Below, piece by piece: positions 33,215 to 41,957 of a stretch of 64,000 nt of DNA. The stretch is from contig DASUUK010000003.1 of NCBI GenBank assembly GCA_036374135.1, forward strand, positions 1 to 64,000. Direction: 5' to 3'. The notes under the pieces were generated by a model, which was not told the DNA's origin, made no database searches, and saw nothing but the letters and a program-made list of their open reading frames with translations. Source of the DNA: Euzebyales bacterium. Its GTDB lineage: Bacteria; Actinomycetota; Nitriliruptoria; Euzebyales; JAHELV01. The stretch's first letter is position 1, and each line of letters begins with the position of its first letter. The position numbers and the translations under genes were made by a program.

Positions 33215-33727
33215 GTGACAGCGAAGGGTACGGCCGGGCCACTGAGGCGCATCGTCGTCTCGGGGTTGGCCGCGCTCAGCATGCTCCTGCTCGCGGCACC
33301 CGGCGCCGCCGCCGACATCGTGCTCACGCTGTCGGTCGACCGCGAGGCGCGGATCACCGCACTCGACGCGGCGGGCGCGGGAGTGACCGATGGCACCTTC
33401 TCACTCGCAGATGCCGACGAGGTGCGGGCACACGGCGCGGTGCACGACGAGTTCGTGTCGGTCGACGATGAGCTCGGACCCAAGATCGTGCGCGCTGTCG
33501 AGACCTACACCCTCGATGACGGCAGCTCGTTCACGATCCGGTCGGTCGGCCGACGGACGTCCAGCGACGGGGCGACGCTGACGCTGTCGACGACCGTGGT
33601 GCTCATGGACGGCACCGGCGCCTACGCCGGGTTGACCGCCCAGGGCGTCGGCACCACGGTCGTGGATCTGACCAGCCGGACGGTCCACAGCCGCTACGAC
33701 CTCGACATGCGCGCTGACGCCGCGTAG
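33215..33727 (+). CDS. Exported hypothetical protein, 170 aa
   Basis: GTG at 33215, chosen because GAGG lies 7-8 nt before it; a GTG at 33188 lacks a site. Signal peptide: GPLRRIVVSGLAALSMLLLA, cleavage near GAAAD. The mature part is beta-rich and acidic (ADIVLTLSVDREARITALDA, DGSSFTIRSVGRRT, DGTGAYAGLTAQGVGTTVV). The last motif resembles dirigent/allene-oxide-cyclase-like barrels, in which GTGAYAGLxGxG recurs, but that assignment is weak. Secreted; function unknown. Confidence 0.65.
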   Translation: MTAKGTAGPLRRIVVSGLAALSMLLLAAPGAAADIVLTLSVDREARITALDAAGAGVTDGTFSLADADEVRAHGAVHDEFVSVDDELGPKIVRAVETYTLDDGSSFTIRSVGRRTSSDGATLTLSTTVVLMDGTGAYAGLTAQGVGTTVVDLTSRTVHSRYDLDMRADAA

Positions 33728-33760
33728 CTCCGGTCCACCGACGGGCGGGAACCTACCGTC

Positions 33761-34357
33761 ATGTGCCGGCGTCGAAGCGGCATGGGTGTGATGGGCGCGG
33801 CGTCGCGAGGCACCGGACTTCCACTGGCGCTGGTCTGTGTCACCCTGTCCGCATGCGGTGCAGCCGCGACGCCCTCCTCCACGAGTGATTCATCTGCCGC
33901 GCCGTCACGTCCGGTCCCCGGTGTCGTGCGTTCCGAGCCCCCGACCGCGGCACCGTCCGAGCCCGATGAAACGGTCTCCCAGCAGCCGCCGCCGCTGGTC
34001 ATCGCATCGGACGCCGGAGTGGCCACGTACGACGCCTACACCTACTGCTGGAGCGCCGAAGGCGTCGGCGTGTGCGCCGACGGTGTGCCCACGCTCGACG
34101 TCCGCGCGCGAATCGCGGGCGCGACGACCCTCGAGTTCCCGGTCGACGGATGGACGCTGACGGCGAGCCGACGGCTCGACCGCGACGGAACCGACACAGC
34201 GCCCGTGGCGCTGCGTCAGCGCGACGACACCGTCTGGCTGATCGCCGACCCGCTGCCCGCCGGTCCTCACGTGATCGAGGTGTCCGGTCGCGGGCCCGAG
34301 GGTGATGCCTTCTGGGCCATCCCGGTCGACGTCGTGATCGCCGACGGCGCATCCTGA
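33761..34357 (+). CDS. Lipoprotein, 198 aa
   Basis: The ATG at 33761 or the in-frame ATG at 33782 both give a signal peptide ending in the lipobox LSAC (Cys32 from the first). A Ser/Pro/Thr linker to about residue 75 leads to a compact beta-type domain: DAYTYCWSAEGVGVCADGVP with a likely disulfide, LEFPVDGWTLTAS, and GPHVIEVSGRGPEGDAFWAI. The shape suggests an Ig-like extracellular domain. Its role is unknown. Confidence 0.7.
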   Translation: MCRRRSGMGVMGAASRGTGLPLALVCVTLSACGAAATPSSTSDSSAAPSRPVPGVVRSEPPTAAPSEPDETVSQQPPPLVIASDAGVATYDAYTYCWSAEGVGVCADGVPTLDVRARIAGATTLEFPVDGWTLTASRRLDRDGTDTAPVALRQRDDTVWLIADPLPAGPHVIEVSGRGPEGDAFWAIPVDVVIADGAS

Positions 34358-34409
34358 TCCGCGACGCGCGGTACGGTCCCGACCGGACACCCACGATCGG
34401 AGCTCTTCG

Positions 34410-35900
34410 ATGGCTGCCAACGGTGACGGCGGACAGCTGCGGATCTCGGTGTCGCTGTCCGGTGGGGCAAGCCTGGGCGCCTATCACGCCGGGGTGCTCG
34501 CAGCGCTCACGACAGCCGTCCAGGCGCTGCCTGACGACGAGCTGCGTCTGGACGCGATCGGTGGCGCGTCCGCCGGCGCGCTGGCATCGATGTTCGCCGC
34601 GCACGGTCTGCTCAACGGGCTCGACACCGCCGAGCTGCTCTACCAGGCATGGGTCGAGCAGGTGTCGCTCGAGATGTTGCGCGGCCGCGGATCGGACGCG
34701 CCCCTCGGGTTCCGCCAACTGCGGGAGCTGCTGCCGGGGGAGCTCGACGTCGACCGTTGGTCCCGGTCGCCGCACGGACCGCAGGACACACCGATCGGCC
34801 TGCATGTCTCGCTCACCGGCCTGCGCGGACTGCGGTTCGATCTCGAGACCGTTGACGGGCGCGTGATGCCGGCGATGACCTACGCCGACTGGGGCGAGTT
34901 CGTGCTGCAGCCCCGTGGCGGCGTCGAGCAGCTCCTCACCCCCGAGGGCGCGTCCGTGCTGGACTTCGTGCTGGCGTCCGCGGCGAATCCCGCCGGCTTC
35001 GGACCCGAACTGCTCGACCGCACGTACGACCGTGACGCGTTCGCGTCACGGCGGATCGAAGACCTTCCCGGCGACGGACGGCTCTGGTACACCGACGGCA
35101 GCAGCATCTCCTCCGAACCGATCGGCCGCGTGCTGTCGCTGCTCGACCGCGTCGACGACGGCGCGCGCGACGCCCGCAGGATCCAACTGATGGTCGACCC
35201 ACTGTCGGAGATCCCGAAGGACTCGAACGCCTGGACCGCCGACGCCGACCGTCCGACGTGGCTCGAGTCGCTCTCGCGGACGCTGGAGATCATGCCCGAG
35301 CAGGTCCTCCACGACGACCTGCGACGTGTGCAGCACGTCAACAACCGCTTCCAACGACTCGACGACCTGGTCGACACGTTGGCACCCCACCTCGGCGAGG
35401 GCGCGGTTGCGGCGCTCCATGACGTGTTCGACGACGACGCGCTGCCGGAGCGCGACGCCGACGCAGCGACGGCCCTGCGTGAGGTCGTCAGCCGCGTGGC
35501 TGGCCTGCACGGCAAGAGCCCGGTGCACCTGGACTTCGTGTCCCCGCTGCTGGTGGCCGACCGCCACGATCGCGACGTCCCGGGGCTGCTGGCGGGCGAG
35601 CTCATGAGCGACTTCGGCGGGTTCGCCGACCGCCGACTGCGGCGCAGCGACTTCGCGCTGGGCTACGAGTGCGTGCTGGCGTGGCTTCCCGAAGGACTGT
35701 CGCGCGTCGACGCCGCCGACGACGTCATCGCGACAGCGATCGACGCCGCCGAACGCCACCAGCGCCACCGCTGGGCCGACGTCGAGATGGGCCACGCCGG
35801 GATGTCGGACCTGCCCCGCAGCAGCCGCCTGCAACTGCTCCGCCTCGGCGTGCAGACGCTGCGTGTCATCGCCCACGACGTGTGGCGGATGATCCGCTGA
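34410..35900 (+). CDS. Patatin-like phospholipase/acyl hydrolase
   Basis: 496 aa. Oxyanion-hole glycines in LSGGASLGAYHAGVLAAL near residue 18, nucleophile Ser in GGASAGALASM near 54, and the Asp of the dyad in WYTDGSS near 229. The long remaining part is helical and characteristic of a large actinobacterial patatin group. It releases fatty acids from lipids; no signal peptide or span, so it is cytosolic or peripheral. A TACGGT hexamer occurs about 40 nt before the ATG at 34410; GGAG precedes the ATG. Confidence 0.83.
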   Translation: MAANGDGGQLRISVSLSGGASLGAYHAGVLAALTTAVQALPDDELRLDAIGGASAGALASMFAAHGLLNGLDTAELLYQAWVEQVSLEMLRGRGSDAPLGFRQLRELLPGELDVDRWSRSPHGPQDTPIGLHVSLTGLRGLRFDLETVDGRVMPAMTYADWGEFVLQPRGGVEQLLTPEGASVLDFVLASAANPAGFGPELLDRTYDRDAFASRRIEDLPGDGRLWYTDGSSISSEPIGRVLSLLDRVDDGARDARRIQLMVDPLSEIPKDSNAWTADADRPTWLESLSRTLEIMPEQVLHDDLRRVQHVNNRFQRLDDLVDTLAPHLGEGAVAALHDVFDDDALPERDADAATALREVVSRVAGLHGKSPVHLDFVSPLLVADRHDRDVPGLLAGELMSDFGGFADRRLRRSDFALGYECVLAWLPEGLSRVDAADDVIATAIDAAERHQRHRWADVEMGHAGMSDLPRSSRLQLLRLGVQTLRVIAHDVWRMIR

Positions 35901-35994
35901 CGCTGCGGATCACTGCACCCTCGCGTGCGAGCGACCGGTGGCGGGCCGCGGCGCAGGCGTCAGATCGCGACTCGACCGCGTCGACGACCGCGCA

Positions 35995-36000
35995 TAAGCT
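35995..36000 (+). promoter_or_regulatory. -10 element of likely leaderless promoter
   Basis: TAAGCT (TANNNT) ends 6 nt before the ATG at 36007, and no ribosome site intervenes. Confidence 0.45.
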
Positions 36001-36006
36001 CTCCGC

Positions 36007-36303
36007 ATGGATCCGCTGCGCGCCGAGGACCCCGCCGAGACGGTGGTGGCGTGGGAAGCCGTCGAGGAACTGCTCGACGTCGTACCGGAGGGCACGGCCA
36101 AGGACGTGCTGCGGATGACCGCCGCGGGCTGGTCGGTGGGTGAGATCGCCGCACACCTGGGCATCGACGACGACGCCGTCGAGGTGCACGCCGCACGCGG
36201 CCGCATCCGGGTCCTCACAGCGGCGGTCGCCGCCTCGGGTGATGACGCGGGGGATGAGACCCCGCCATCCCCGGAGCACGGTGTCGACGACCGCCGCCGA
36301 TGA
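36007..36303 (+). CDS. Small HTH protein, sigma-region-4-like
   Basis: 98 aa. The centre (DVLRMTAAGWSVGEIAAHLG, then IDDDAVEVHAARGRIRV) is a helix-turn-helix like that of sigma-70 region 4/LuxR-type DNA-binding ends, with no other sigma region. The tail is acidic and disordered. It probably binds DNA or a sigma/RNA-polymerase partner. The stop overlaps the ATG of the next gene (ATGA at 36300-36303), so the two are coupled. The start is probably leaderless. Confidence 0.7.
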   Translation: MDPLRAEDPAETVVAWEAVEELLDVVPEGTAKDVLRMTAAGWSVGEIAAHLGIDDDAVEVHAARGRIRVLTAAVAASGDDAGDETPPSPEHGVDDRRR

Positions 36304-36968
36304 CCACGGCCATCTACCTGGAGCATGGCGCGCGGAAGACGTTCGCGTGCGCCGTCGACTGGCCGGGCTGGTGCCGCGTGGCGCAGGGCGACGACGCGGC
36401 CATCGCGCTGCTCGCCTCCTATGCCGAGCGCTACGCGGCCGTGGCCGCCGAGGCCGCCTTCGCGTTCCCCCACGCATCTGCGTCCGACGACGTCGTGGGC
36501 GACCTCGAGGTGGTCGAGCACGTGCGCGGTTCCGGTGCCACGGACTTCGGCGCCCCGGATGCGATCCCCGACGTGGACCGGCAGCCGTGGGACGCCACGA
36601 CCGCCCGTCGTCACGCTGATCTGCTGGCGGCCTCGTGGCGCATCTTCGACCGCGTCGTCGCGTCCGCTCCGGCTGAGCTGCGCAAGGGCCCGCGCGGGGG
36701 CGGCCGCGACAGGGACGAGATCGCAGAGCACGTCGCCGAGTCCGAGCGCTCCTACGCGCGCCAGCTCGGTGTGCGCTACACACCGACGGGCTTCGCCGAG
36801 CCGGGCGCACCGGCCGCGATGCGTGAGGATCTGTACGGCGTGCTCCGCGACAGCCGGACGGCCGATCCCCTGAACGGGACCAGGGGCTGGCCACCACGCT
36901 ACGCCGCTCGGCGGCTGGCCTGGCACGTGCTCGACCACGCCTGGGAGATCGAGGACAAGTCCAACTGA
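36300..36968 (+). CDS. DinB-like / four-helix metalloprotein, 222 aa
   Basis: Starts TTAIYLEHGARKTFACAVDW and WPGWCRVAQGDD, then a helical bundle. HVAESERSYARQLG and RRLAWHVLDHAWEIED supply His residues placed as in DinB/YfiT-type bundles (one His early, HxxxH late), fit to bind a divalent metal. Relatives include thiol-transferases using mycothiol or bacillithiol, and proteins of unknown role. Coupled to the small HTH protein in the same transcript, which may regulate it. Confidence 0.7.
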   Translation: MTTAIYLEHGARKTFACAVDWPGWCRVAQGDDAAIALLASYAERYAAVAAEAAFAFPHASASDDVVGDLEVVEHVRGSGATDFGAPDAIPDVDRQPWDATTARRHADLLAASWRIFDRVVASAPAELRKGPRGGGRDRDEIAEHVAESERSYARQLGVRYTPTGFAEPGAPAAMREDLYGVLRDSRTADPLNGTRGWPPRYAARRLAWHVLDHAWEIEDKSN

Positions 36969-37007
36969 TCGCGACCGCGGATCCCACGGCTCGACGGCCG
37001 CGTCCGC

Positions 37008-37013
37008 TAGCGT
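37008..37013 (+). promoter_or_regulatory. -10 element of likely leaderless promoter
   Basis: TAGCGT (TANNNT) lies 8 nt before the GTG at 37022; there is no ribosome site. Confidence 0.4.
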
Positions 37014-37021
37014 CGGCCGAC

Positions 37022-37891
37022 GTGTCGAAGCGCTCCACCCCCAACCACCGCACGGGCGGACCGTCCCCTGACCGCTACGGCGGTGATGTCCTCGCCGCCC
37101 GGCGTGCGCGCCGCGACGCCAGACCGCCGGAGATCCCCGCCGAGCCGGGACTGCAGGTCGAGCACCGCGTCACCGGGTTCGCAGGTCAGGTGGTCGCCGT
37201 CGACGGATCCGCGATCACCCTGCGCGACCTGCGTGGCCGCCAGCGCCACTTCCCCCTGAGTCCCGGAGCGTTCCGGATCGACGGTCGCGCCGTGACGCTG
37301 GTGCGACCGCGGCCGGCCCCGACCTCCGCGACATCGCCCTTGACGGCGTCGGGATCGGTGGCGACGCCGCGGTCGGCGCCCCGAGTGGCACGCGCCAGCC
37401 GGATCTACGTCGAGGGCACCCACGACGCCGAACTGCTCGAGAAGGTGTGGGGCGACGATCTGCGCGACGCCGGCGTCGTGGTCGAGCCACTCGGTGGCAT
37501 CGACGACCTCGCCGATGCCGTGCGCGCCTTCGGGCCGGCACCGCAGCGTCGGCTCGGCGTGCTGGTCGACCACCTGGTGCCCGGCACGAAGGAGCATCGC
37601 ATCGCGGCGGCGATCACCCATCCGCAGGTGCTGATCACCGGGCATCCCTACGTCGACGTCTGGGAGGGCGTGCGGCCACGCACGCTCGGCATGACGGCCT
37701 GGCCGACCGTGCCGCCAGGCCAGGCGTGGAAGGAGGGCGTCTGCCGCGCCCTTCGTGTCGACGCCGATCCGCCCGCGTTCTGGCGTCGCCTGCTCCGCTC
37801 GATCAACAGCTACGCGGACCTGGAGCCGGCCCTGGTCGGGGCGGTCGAGCAACTGCTCGACTTCGTTGCTCCCCCACCCTCCACAGACTGA
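37022..37891 (+). CDS. DUF3097 protein with Toprim-like segment
   Basis: 289 aa from a GTG. N-terminal DRYGGDVLAARRARRD and GLQVEHRVTGFAGQVVAVDG, then the family core RIYVEGTHDAELLEKVWGDD, VVVEPLGGIDDL and RRLGVLVDHLVPGTKEHRIA. The EGxxDAE and DHL-x-PGxKE motifs resemble the acidic residues of Toprim domains, suggesting nucleic-acid or nucleotide chemistry. The family is nearly restricted to actinobacteria and has no known role. The middle 95-120 is a low-complexity linker. Confidence 0.85.
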   Translation: MSKRSTPNHRTGGPSPDRYGGDVLAARRARRDARPPEIPAEPGLQVEHRVTGFAGQVVAVDGSAITLRDLRGRQRHFPLSPGAFRIDGRAVTLVRPRPAPTSATSPLTASGSVATPRSAPRVARASRIYVEGTHDAELLEKVWGDDLRDAGVVVEPLGGIDDLADAVRAFGPAPQRRLGVLVDHLVPGTKEHRIAAAITHPQVLITGHPYVDVWEGVRPRTLGMTAWPTVPPGQAWKEGVCRALRVDADPPAFWRRLLRSINSYADLEPALVGAVEQLLDFVAPPPSTD

Positions 37892-38006
37892 CCGGCACCA
37901 GCGGCCCCGACCCTTTGCCGCGACCATGCACGTCGCGCATCATGTTGGGTAGGCACTGGTCGTCCGGCGCCGGACCGCGCCGGACGTCGGCGGAGAGGAC
38001 GGACAC

Positions 38007-39356
38007 ATGCCGGTCCAGAACGCGGGACCCGCCCGGGCGGCGACCGTGCTGGCGCGCAGGTACCGCGTGGACGCCCGGATCGCCGCGGGCGGGATGGGCA
38101 CCGTCCACCGCGGCTGGGACGTGCGGTTGGACCGCGCGGTGGCCGTCAAGTTGCTGCACCCCCACCTGGCCGAGGACGACGAGGTGCGCGCGCGGTTCCA
38201 CGCGGAGGCGCGTCACGCCGCGCGCGTCCGCCACCCGAACGTCGTGGCGGTCCTGGACGCCGACGAGCACGATGACCAGCCGTTCATCGTCATGGAGCTC
38301 GTCGACGGGCCGTCGCTGCGCGAGCAGCTGGTCCGGCGGGCGCGTCTGTCGCCAGCGATGCTGCTCGATGAGCTGACCGGTGTGTGCGCGGGGCTCGGGG
38401 CCGTCCACGCCGTCGACCTCGTGCACCGCGACGTCAAGCCTGAGAACCTCCTGCACGACCCCGAGGGACGGGTCCGCGTGGCCGACTTCGGCATCGCGCG
38501 TGCGCTCGACTCGACGAGTCTGACGCCCGCCGGCACGTTGCTGGGCAGCGTGCAGTACATGGCGCCCGAAGTCGTGCTGGGGTCGGCGGCGACGGCGGCC
38601 AGCGACCAGTACTCGGTGGGCATCATCGCATTCGAGGCGCTGACAGGCGAGACGCCCCTACCGGCGGAGGTCCCGATGGCGGTCGCGCTGCGCCACGCCC
38701 GCGAACAGGTCCCGGCGCCGAGCGCCGTCCTGCCCGCCATCACCCCGGCCGTGGACCACGTCGTGACCACCGCGACGGCCAGGGACCCCGACGACCGGTT
38801 CGCGTCACTGGACGCGCTGCTCACGGAACTGCGTGCCGCGGTCGGATCGACCGGAACCTCTGACGATGCGTGGCCACCGCGCGTGCGGACTGCGGCGCTG
38901 CGCACGCCCCACACAGCGACCGGCCGACGGTCGGCCGGGCCGGGGCGGCAGCCCGCTCCACAGCGCTGGGATGAGGCGGGCGGTGCCCGTCAGCCGGTGC
39001 ACCACCCGGATCAGCACGAGCCGCGTGCGCAGCCCGTTGCGGCACACGCGCGCCGCCGCGCACGCAGACGTGGCGCGCCCGCCGCTGATGACCACCGCAA
39101 CCCGGCGGGTGCGGCACCCGCGCCGGCACCCCTGCAGCGCCCGATCTACGTCCGCGCACGGATGAGTGCCCTGGCGCTCGTGGCGCTGGCGTTCACCCTG
39201 TTCGAGGCCGGCATGATCGGAGCGCCGCTGCTGGGCGTGCTCGCGCTGCGACGCATCGACCGGTCGCACGGCGCCCTGCGCGGTGAGGCCGTCGCCGCCC
39301 TGGCGATCGTGATCGGGCTGCTGCGTCTGGCGGGACGGGTGGTCGCGCAGGCGTGA
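38007..39356 (+). CDS. Ser/Thr protein kinase with C-terminal membrane segment
   Basis: 449 aa. Kinase domain at residues 19-285: AAGGMGTVH glycine loop, VAVKLL with Lys48, HRDVKPEN with Asp142, ADFGIAR with Asp160 of DFG, GSVQYMAPEV, and DQYSVGIIAFEALTG. A basic, Pro/Ala/Arg-rich linker (290-375) leads to two hydrophobic stretches (ALALVALAFTLFEAGMIG and VAALAIVIGLL) with a DUF4190-like middle GAPLLGVLALRRIDRSHG. So an intracellular kinase tethered at the membrane, without an extracellular sensor. It is convergent with the KUP gene; control of K+ uptake is conceivable but unproven. Confidence 0.9.
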   Translation: MPVQNAGPARAATVLARRYRVDARIAAGGMGTVHRGWDVRLDRAVAVKLLHPHLAEDDEVRARFHAEARHAARVRHPNVVAVLDADEHDDQPFIVMELVDGPSLREQLVRRARLSPAMLLDELTGVCAGLGAVHAVDLVHRDVKPENLLHDPEGRVRVADFGIARALDSTSLTPAGTLLGSVQYMAPEVVLGSAATAASDQYSVGIIAFEALTGETPLPAEVPMAVALRHAREQVPAPSAVLPAITPAVDHVVTTATARDPDDRFASLDALLTELRAAVGSTGTSDDAWPPRVRTAALRTPHTATGRRSAGPGRQPAPQRWDEAGGARQPVHHPDQHEPRAQPVAAHARRRARRRGAPAADDHRNPAGAAPAPAPLQRPIYVRARMSALALVALAFTLFEAGMIGAPLLGVLALRRIDRSHGALRGEAVAALAIVIGLLRLAGRVVAQA

Positions 39357-39371
39357 CGGCGGCCGCCGTCA
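39354..39371. terminator. Perfect palindrome holding both convergent stop codons
   Basis: TGACGGCGGCCGCCGTCA is an 18-bp palindrome; its first three bases are the kinase gene's TGA stop and its last three are the KUP gene's stop on the other strand. As RNA it forms a 7-bp stem with GGCC loop, so it may terminate both transcripts. Confidence 0.6.
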
Positions 39372-41279
39372 GATGTCGACCGGGCTTCCGATCTCGATCA
39401 CCCGCTGCAGTGGCAGGTGGAACAGTTGCGTGACGTTCGAGGCGTTGCGGTTCATCACGACGAACAGGCGCTCTCGCCACAGGGGCATGCCGGGCCGGTC
39501 GGTCGCGTGCACGTCCTCGTGCCCGACGACGTAGGTGATGTCGTCGTCATCGAACCCCGTGCGATGGAAGACCTTCCGCTTCAGGGCCTCGGGCACGTCG
39601 AACTGGTCGCGGAACCCGTAGCGCAGGGTGACACGCGCGAACCCCTTATCGAGGCGCTCGACCTTCGCCCGACGGGCCCACGGCACGTGCGCTGCACCGG
39701 CGAGGTGCACGTGCAGCAGCACGATGCGCTCGTGCAGCGCATTGTTGTGACGGAGGTTGACCAGCAACGACGCCGGGATCTGGGCGGGGTCCGCGGTCAG
39801 GTAGTAGGCGGTGCCCGGCACGCGCGGGGTGTTGGGATCGAGCCGCCCGATGAAGCCGTCGACGGGTACCAGGCCCTTGCGTTGCCGCGCACCGACGACG
39901 GACCGTCCCCGGCGCCATGTCGTGATCAGCGTGTAGACCACCGCGCCGACCACGAGTGGGAACCAGCCCCCGTCCGGGATCTTGAACATGTTGCCGACGA
40001 AGAAGGCGAGATCGACGACGAGGAAGCCGGCACACAGCGCCAGCGTCCGACGGGGTGACCACCCGAACTGCTCGCGCGCGACCACGTAGAACAGCAGCGT
40101 CGTGACCACCATGGTCGTGGTGACGGCGACACCGTAGGCGGCCGCAAGGCCGCTGGACGTCCGGAACCCCAGCACCAGGCCGATGCAGGCGATCATCAGC
40201 GTCCAGTTCATCCCGGGGATGTAGACCTGCCCCTCCTGCTCCTCGGACGTGTGACGGACGCGCAACCGCGGCAGGTAGCCCATCTGTACGGCCTGCATGC
40301 TCAGCGAGAAGACACCGCTGATGAGCGCCTGCGACGCGATGACCGTCGCAATGGTCGCGAGCACGACCAGCGGCACCGTCGCCCACCCGGGGGCCAGGCG
40401 ATAGAACGGGTTGTCGATCGCCTCCGGACGATCAAGCAGCAGCGCACCCTGGCCGAAGTAGTTGAGCACGAGCCCGGGGAGCACGACAGCGAACCATGCG
40501 GCCTGGATGGGCCGGCGTCCGAAGTGGCCCATGTCGGCGTACAACGCCTCGCCGCCGGTGACGACCAGGAACACCGATCCGAGCACGAGCACGCCGGTGA
40601 AGCCGTTGGCAGCGAAGAACGCCACGCCATAGGTGGGGCTGACCGCCGCCAGCACCGAAGGATGGGCCACGATGCCCGCGACGCCGAGGATCGCGAGTGT
40701 GGCGAACCACACGACCATGACCGGACCGAACACGGCGCCCACCGCACCGGTTCCCCGCCGCTGGAACGCGAACAGGCCGACGAGGATGGCGACGGCCATC
40801 GGGATGATCAGCGGGTCGAGCGCATCGGTCGCGACCGAGACCCCCTCGACGGCCGAGAGCACCGAGATCGCCGGGGTGATCATGCCGTCGCCGTACAGCA
40901 GCGCCGTGCCGAACAGGCCGACCAGAACCAGCGCCCGCCGCCGACCCTTGCCGTGGTAGTCGCCCGACCGTGGCACGAGCGCCGTCAGCGCGAGGATGCC
41001 GCCCTCACCATCGTGGTCGGCGCGCATCACGAAGACCAGGTACTTGATCGAGATCACGATGATCAGCGACCACAGGATCAGCGACAGCACTCCGAGGACG
41101 TTGGCGGGGTCGGGTTCGATCGCACGTTCGGCGAACGACTCCCGGAACGCGTACAGCGGGCTCGTGCCGATGTCGCCGTAGACCACGCCCAACGCGCCCA
41201 GCGACAGCGTCGCCAGACGCTTCGCCCGGTCCCGGCTGTCCTCAGGCAGGGCGACCTGAGATCTGTTGACCACGCCCAT
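39369..41279 (-). CDS. kup: KUP/Kup-type K+ uptake permease
   Basis: 636 aa from the ATG at 41277-41279 with GGAGG 12 nt upstream; a GTG at 41306 would add 9 residues. The family signature GALGVVYGDIGTSPLYAF is near residue 27. About 12 hydrophobic spans fill residues 20-440, including GDGMITPAISVLSAVEG and TGGEALYADMGHFGR. The cytosolic C-terminal domain ends IDP-like DVHATDRPGMPLWRERLFVV. It imports K+ with H+ at the cell membrane. No c-di-AMP riboswitch was seen in the short leader. Confidence 0.93.
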   Translation of the reverse strand: MGVVNRSQVALPEDSRDRAKRLATLSLGALGVVYGDIGTSPLYAFRESFAERAIEPDPANVLGVLSLILWSLIIVISIKYLVFVMRADHDGEGGILALTALVPRSGDYHGKGRRRALVLVGLFGTALLYGDGMITPAISVLSAVEGVSVATDALDPLIIPMAVAILVGLFAFQRRGTGAVGAVFGPVMVVWFATLAILGVAGIVAHPSVLAAVSPTYGVAFFAANGFTGVLVLGSVFLVVTGGEALYADMGHFGRRPIQAAWFAVVLPGLVLNYFGQGALLLDRPEAIDNPFYRLAPGWATVPLVVLATIATVIASQALISGVFSLSMQAVQMGYLPRLRVRHTSEEQEGQVYIPGMNWTLMIACIGLVLGFRTSSGLAAAYGVAVTTTMVVTTLLFYVVAREQFGWSPRRTLALCAGFLVVDLAFFVGNMFKIPDGGWFPLVVGAVVYTLITTWRRGRSVVGARQRKGLVPVDGFIGRLDPNTPRVPGTAYYLTADPAQIPASLLVNLRHNNALHERIVLLHVHLAGAAHVPWARRAKVERLDKGFARVTLRYGFRDQFDVPEALKRKVFHRTGFDDDDITYVVGHEDVHATDRPGMPLWRERLFVVMNRNASNVTQLFHLPLQRVIEIGSPVDI

Positions 41280-41389
41280 GTCGACGTCCGACCTCCGACG
41301 TGCCACGCACGTGGCGCGACAGATCTACCCCAGCCTGACACGTCCACGCCTGCTGCGATGGATGCGTCGCCGCCCGCCGCCGTCGGCCA

Positions 41390-41395
41390 TAGGCT
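41390..41395 (+). promoter_or_regulatory. -10 element before short leader ORF
   Basis: TAGGCT (TANNNT) lies 8 nt before the ATG at 41404 of a 12-codon ORF, a spacing typical of leaderless transcripts. Confidence 0.4.
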
Positions 41396-41403
41396 GTCGC
41401 TCC

Positions 41404-41442
41404 ATGTCTTCAGCCGAGATCCCAGACAGGGCACGGCCATGA
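41404..41442 (+). CDS. 12-codon leader ORF overlapping the Nudix start
   Basis: ATG at 41404 reads MSSAEIPDRARP and stops at TGA 41440-41442, which overlaps the Nudix ATG at 41439 (ATGA). The -10 element 8 nt upstream would make it leaderless. The Nudix start itself has no clear ribosome site (CAGGGCACGGCC), so ribosomes ending on this leader could reinitiate there. It contains no runs of one amino acid that would suggest classic attenuation. Confidence 0.45.
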   Translation: MSSAEIPDRARP

Positions 41443-41957
41443 CACCGTCGCGTGGCCTGGCCTGGCGCGCCTACACCGTGGTGCTCACGGTCTTCCGCCG
41501 GCTGCCTCCACCGGTCCGGCGGATGCTGGTACGCAGCGGCACGCCGAGCTTCACGGTAGGAGCCGTCTGTGCCATCGATCACGACGGTCGGTACCTGGTG
41601 CTGCGCCAGCCACACCGACCCGGGTGGAGCCTGCCCGGCGGCCTGCTGGATCGCGGAGAGTCGGCGGCCGAGGGTGTCGAGCGTGAGGTCCGCGAGGAGA
41701 CGGGCCTGCGCGTCGAGGTCGGCCTGCCGCTCAGCGTGAAGGTGAACGCCCGTGTCCGCCGCGTGGACGTGATCTACCGGATCGCGGTCGACGAGCGACC
41801 GTCGGTCATTGTGGGAGGCGAGGCGCGGGAGGCCAGCTGGCTGCCACCGGACCAGGTGCTCGTCGGCGCTGACGGACCGACCCGCGAGATCATGGATCTG
41901 CTGGGACGGGTCGGAGTCGCCGGTGCGACGGACGGCAGGGTCGTGGGCGCCGCGTGA
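41439..41957 (+). CDS. Nudix hydrolase, 172 aa
   Basis: Nudix box is complete: GGLLDRGESAAEGVEREVRE, then ETGL, around residues 69-92. The upstream strand is FTVGAVCAIDHDGRYLVLRQ. Family enzymes cleave NDP-X compounds such as ADP-ribose, NDP-sugars or oxidised nucleotides. An N-terminal helix-rich 30 residues (RAYTVVLTVFRRLPPPV) may contact the membrane. It ends overlapping the start of a nucleotidyltransferase gene (GTGA), so a shared nucleotide-sugar role is plausible. Confidence 0.88.
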   Translation: MTPSRGLAWRAYTVVLTVFRRLPPPVRRMLVRSGTPSFTVGAVCAIDHDGRYLVLRQPHRPGWSLPGGLLDRGESAAEGVEREVREETGLRVEVGLPLSVKVNARVRRVDVIYRIAVDERPSVIVGGEAREASWLPPDQVLVGADGPTREIMDLLGRVGVAGATDGRVVGAA

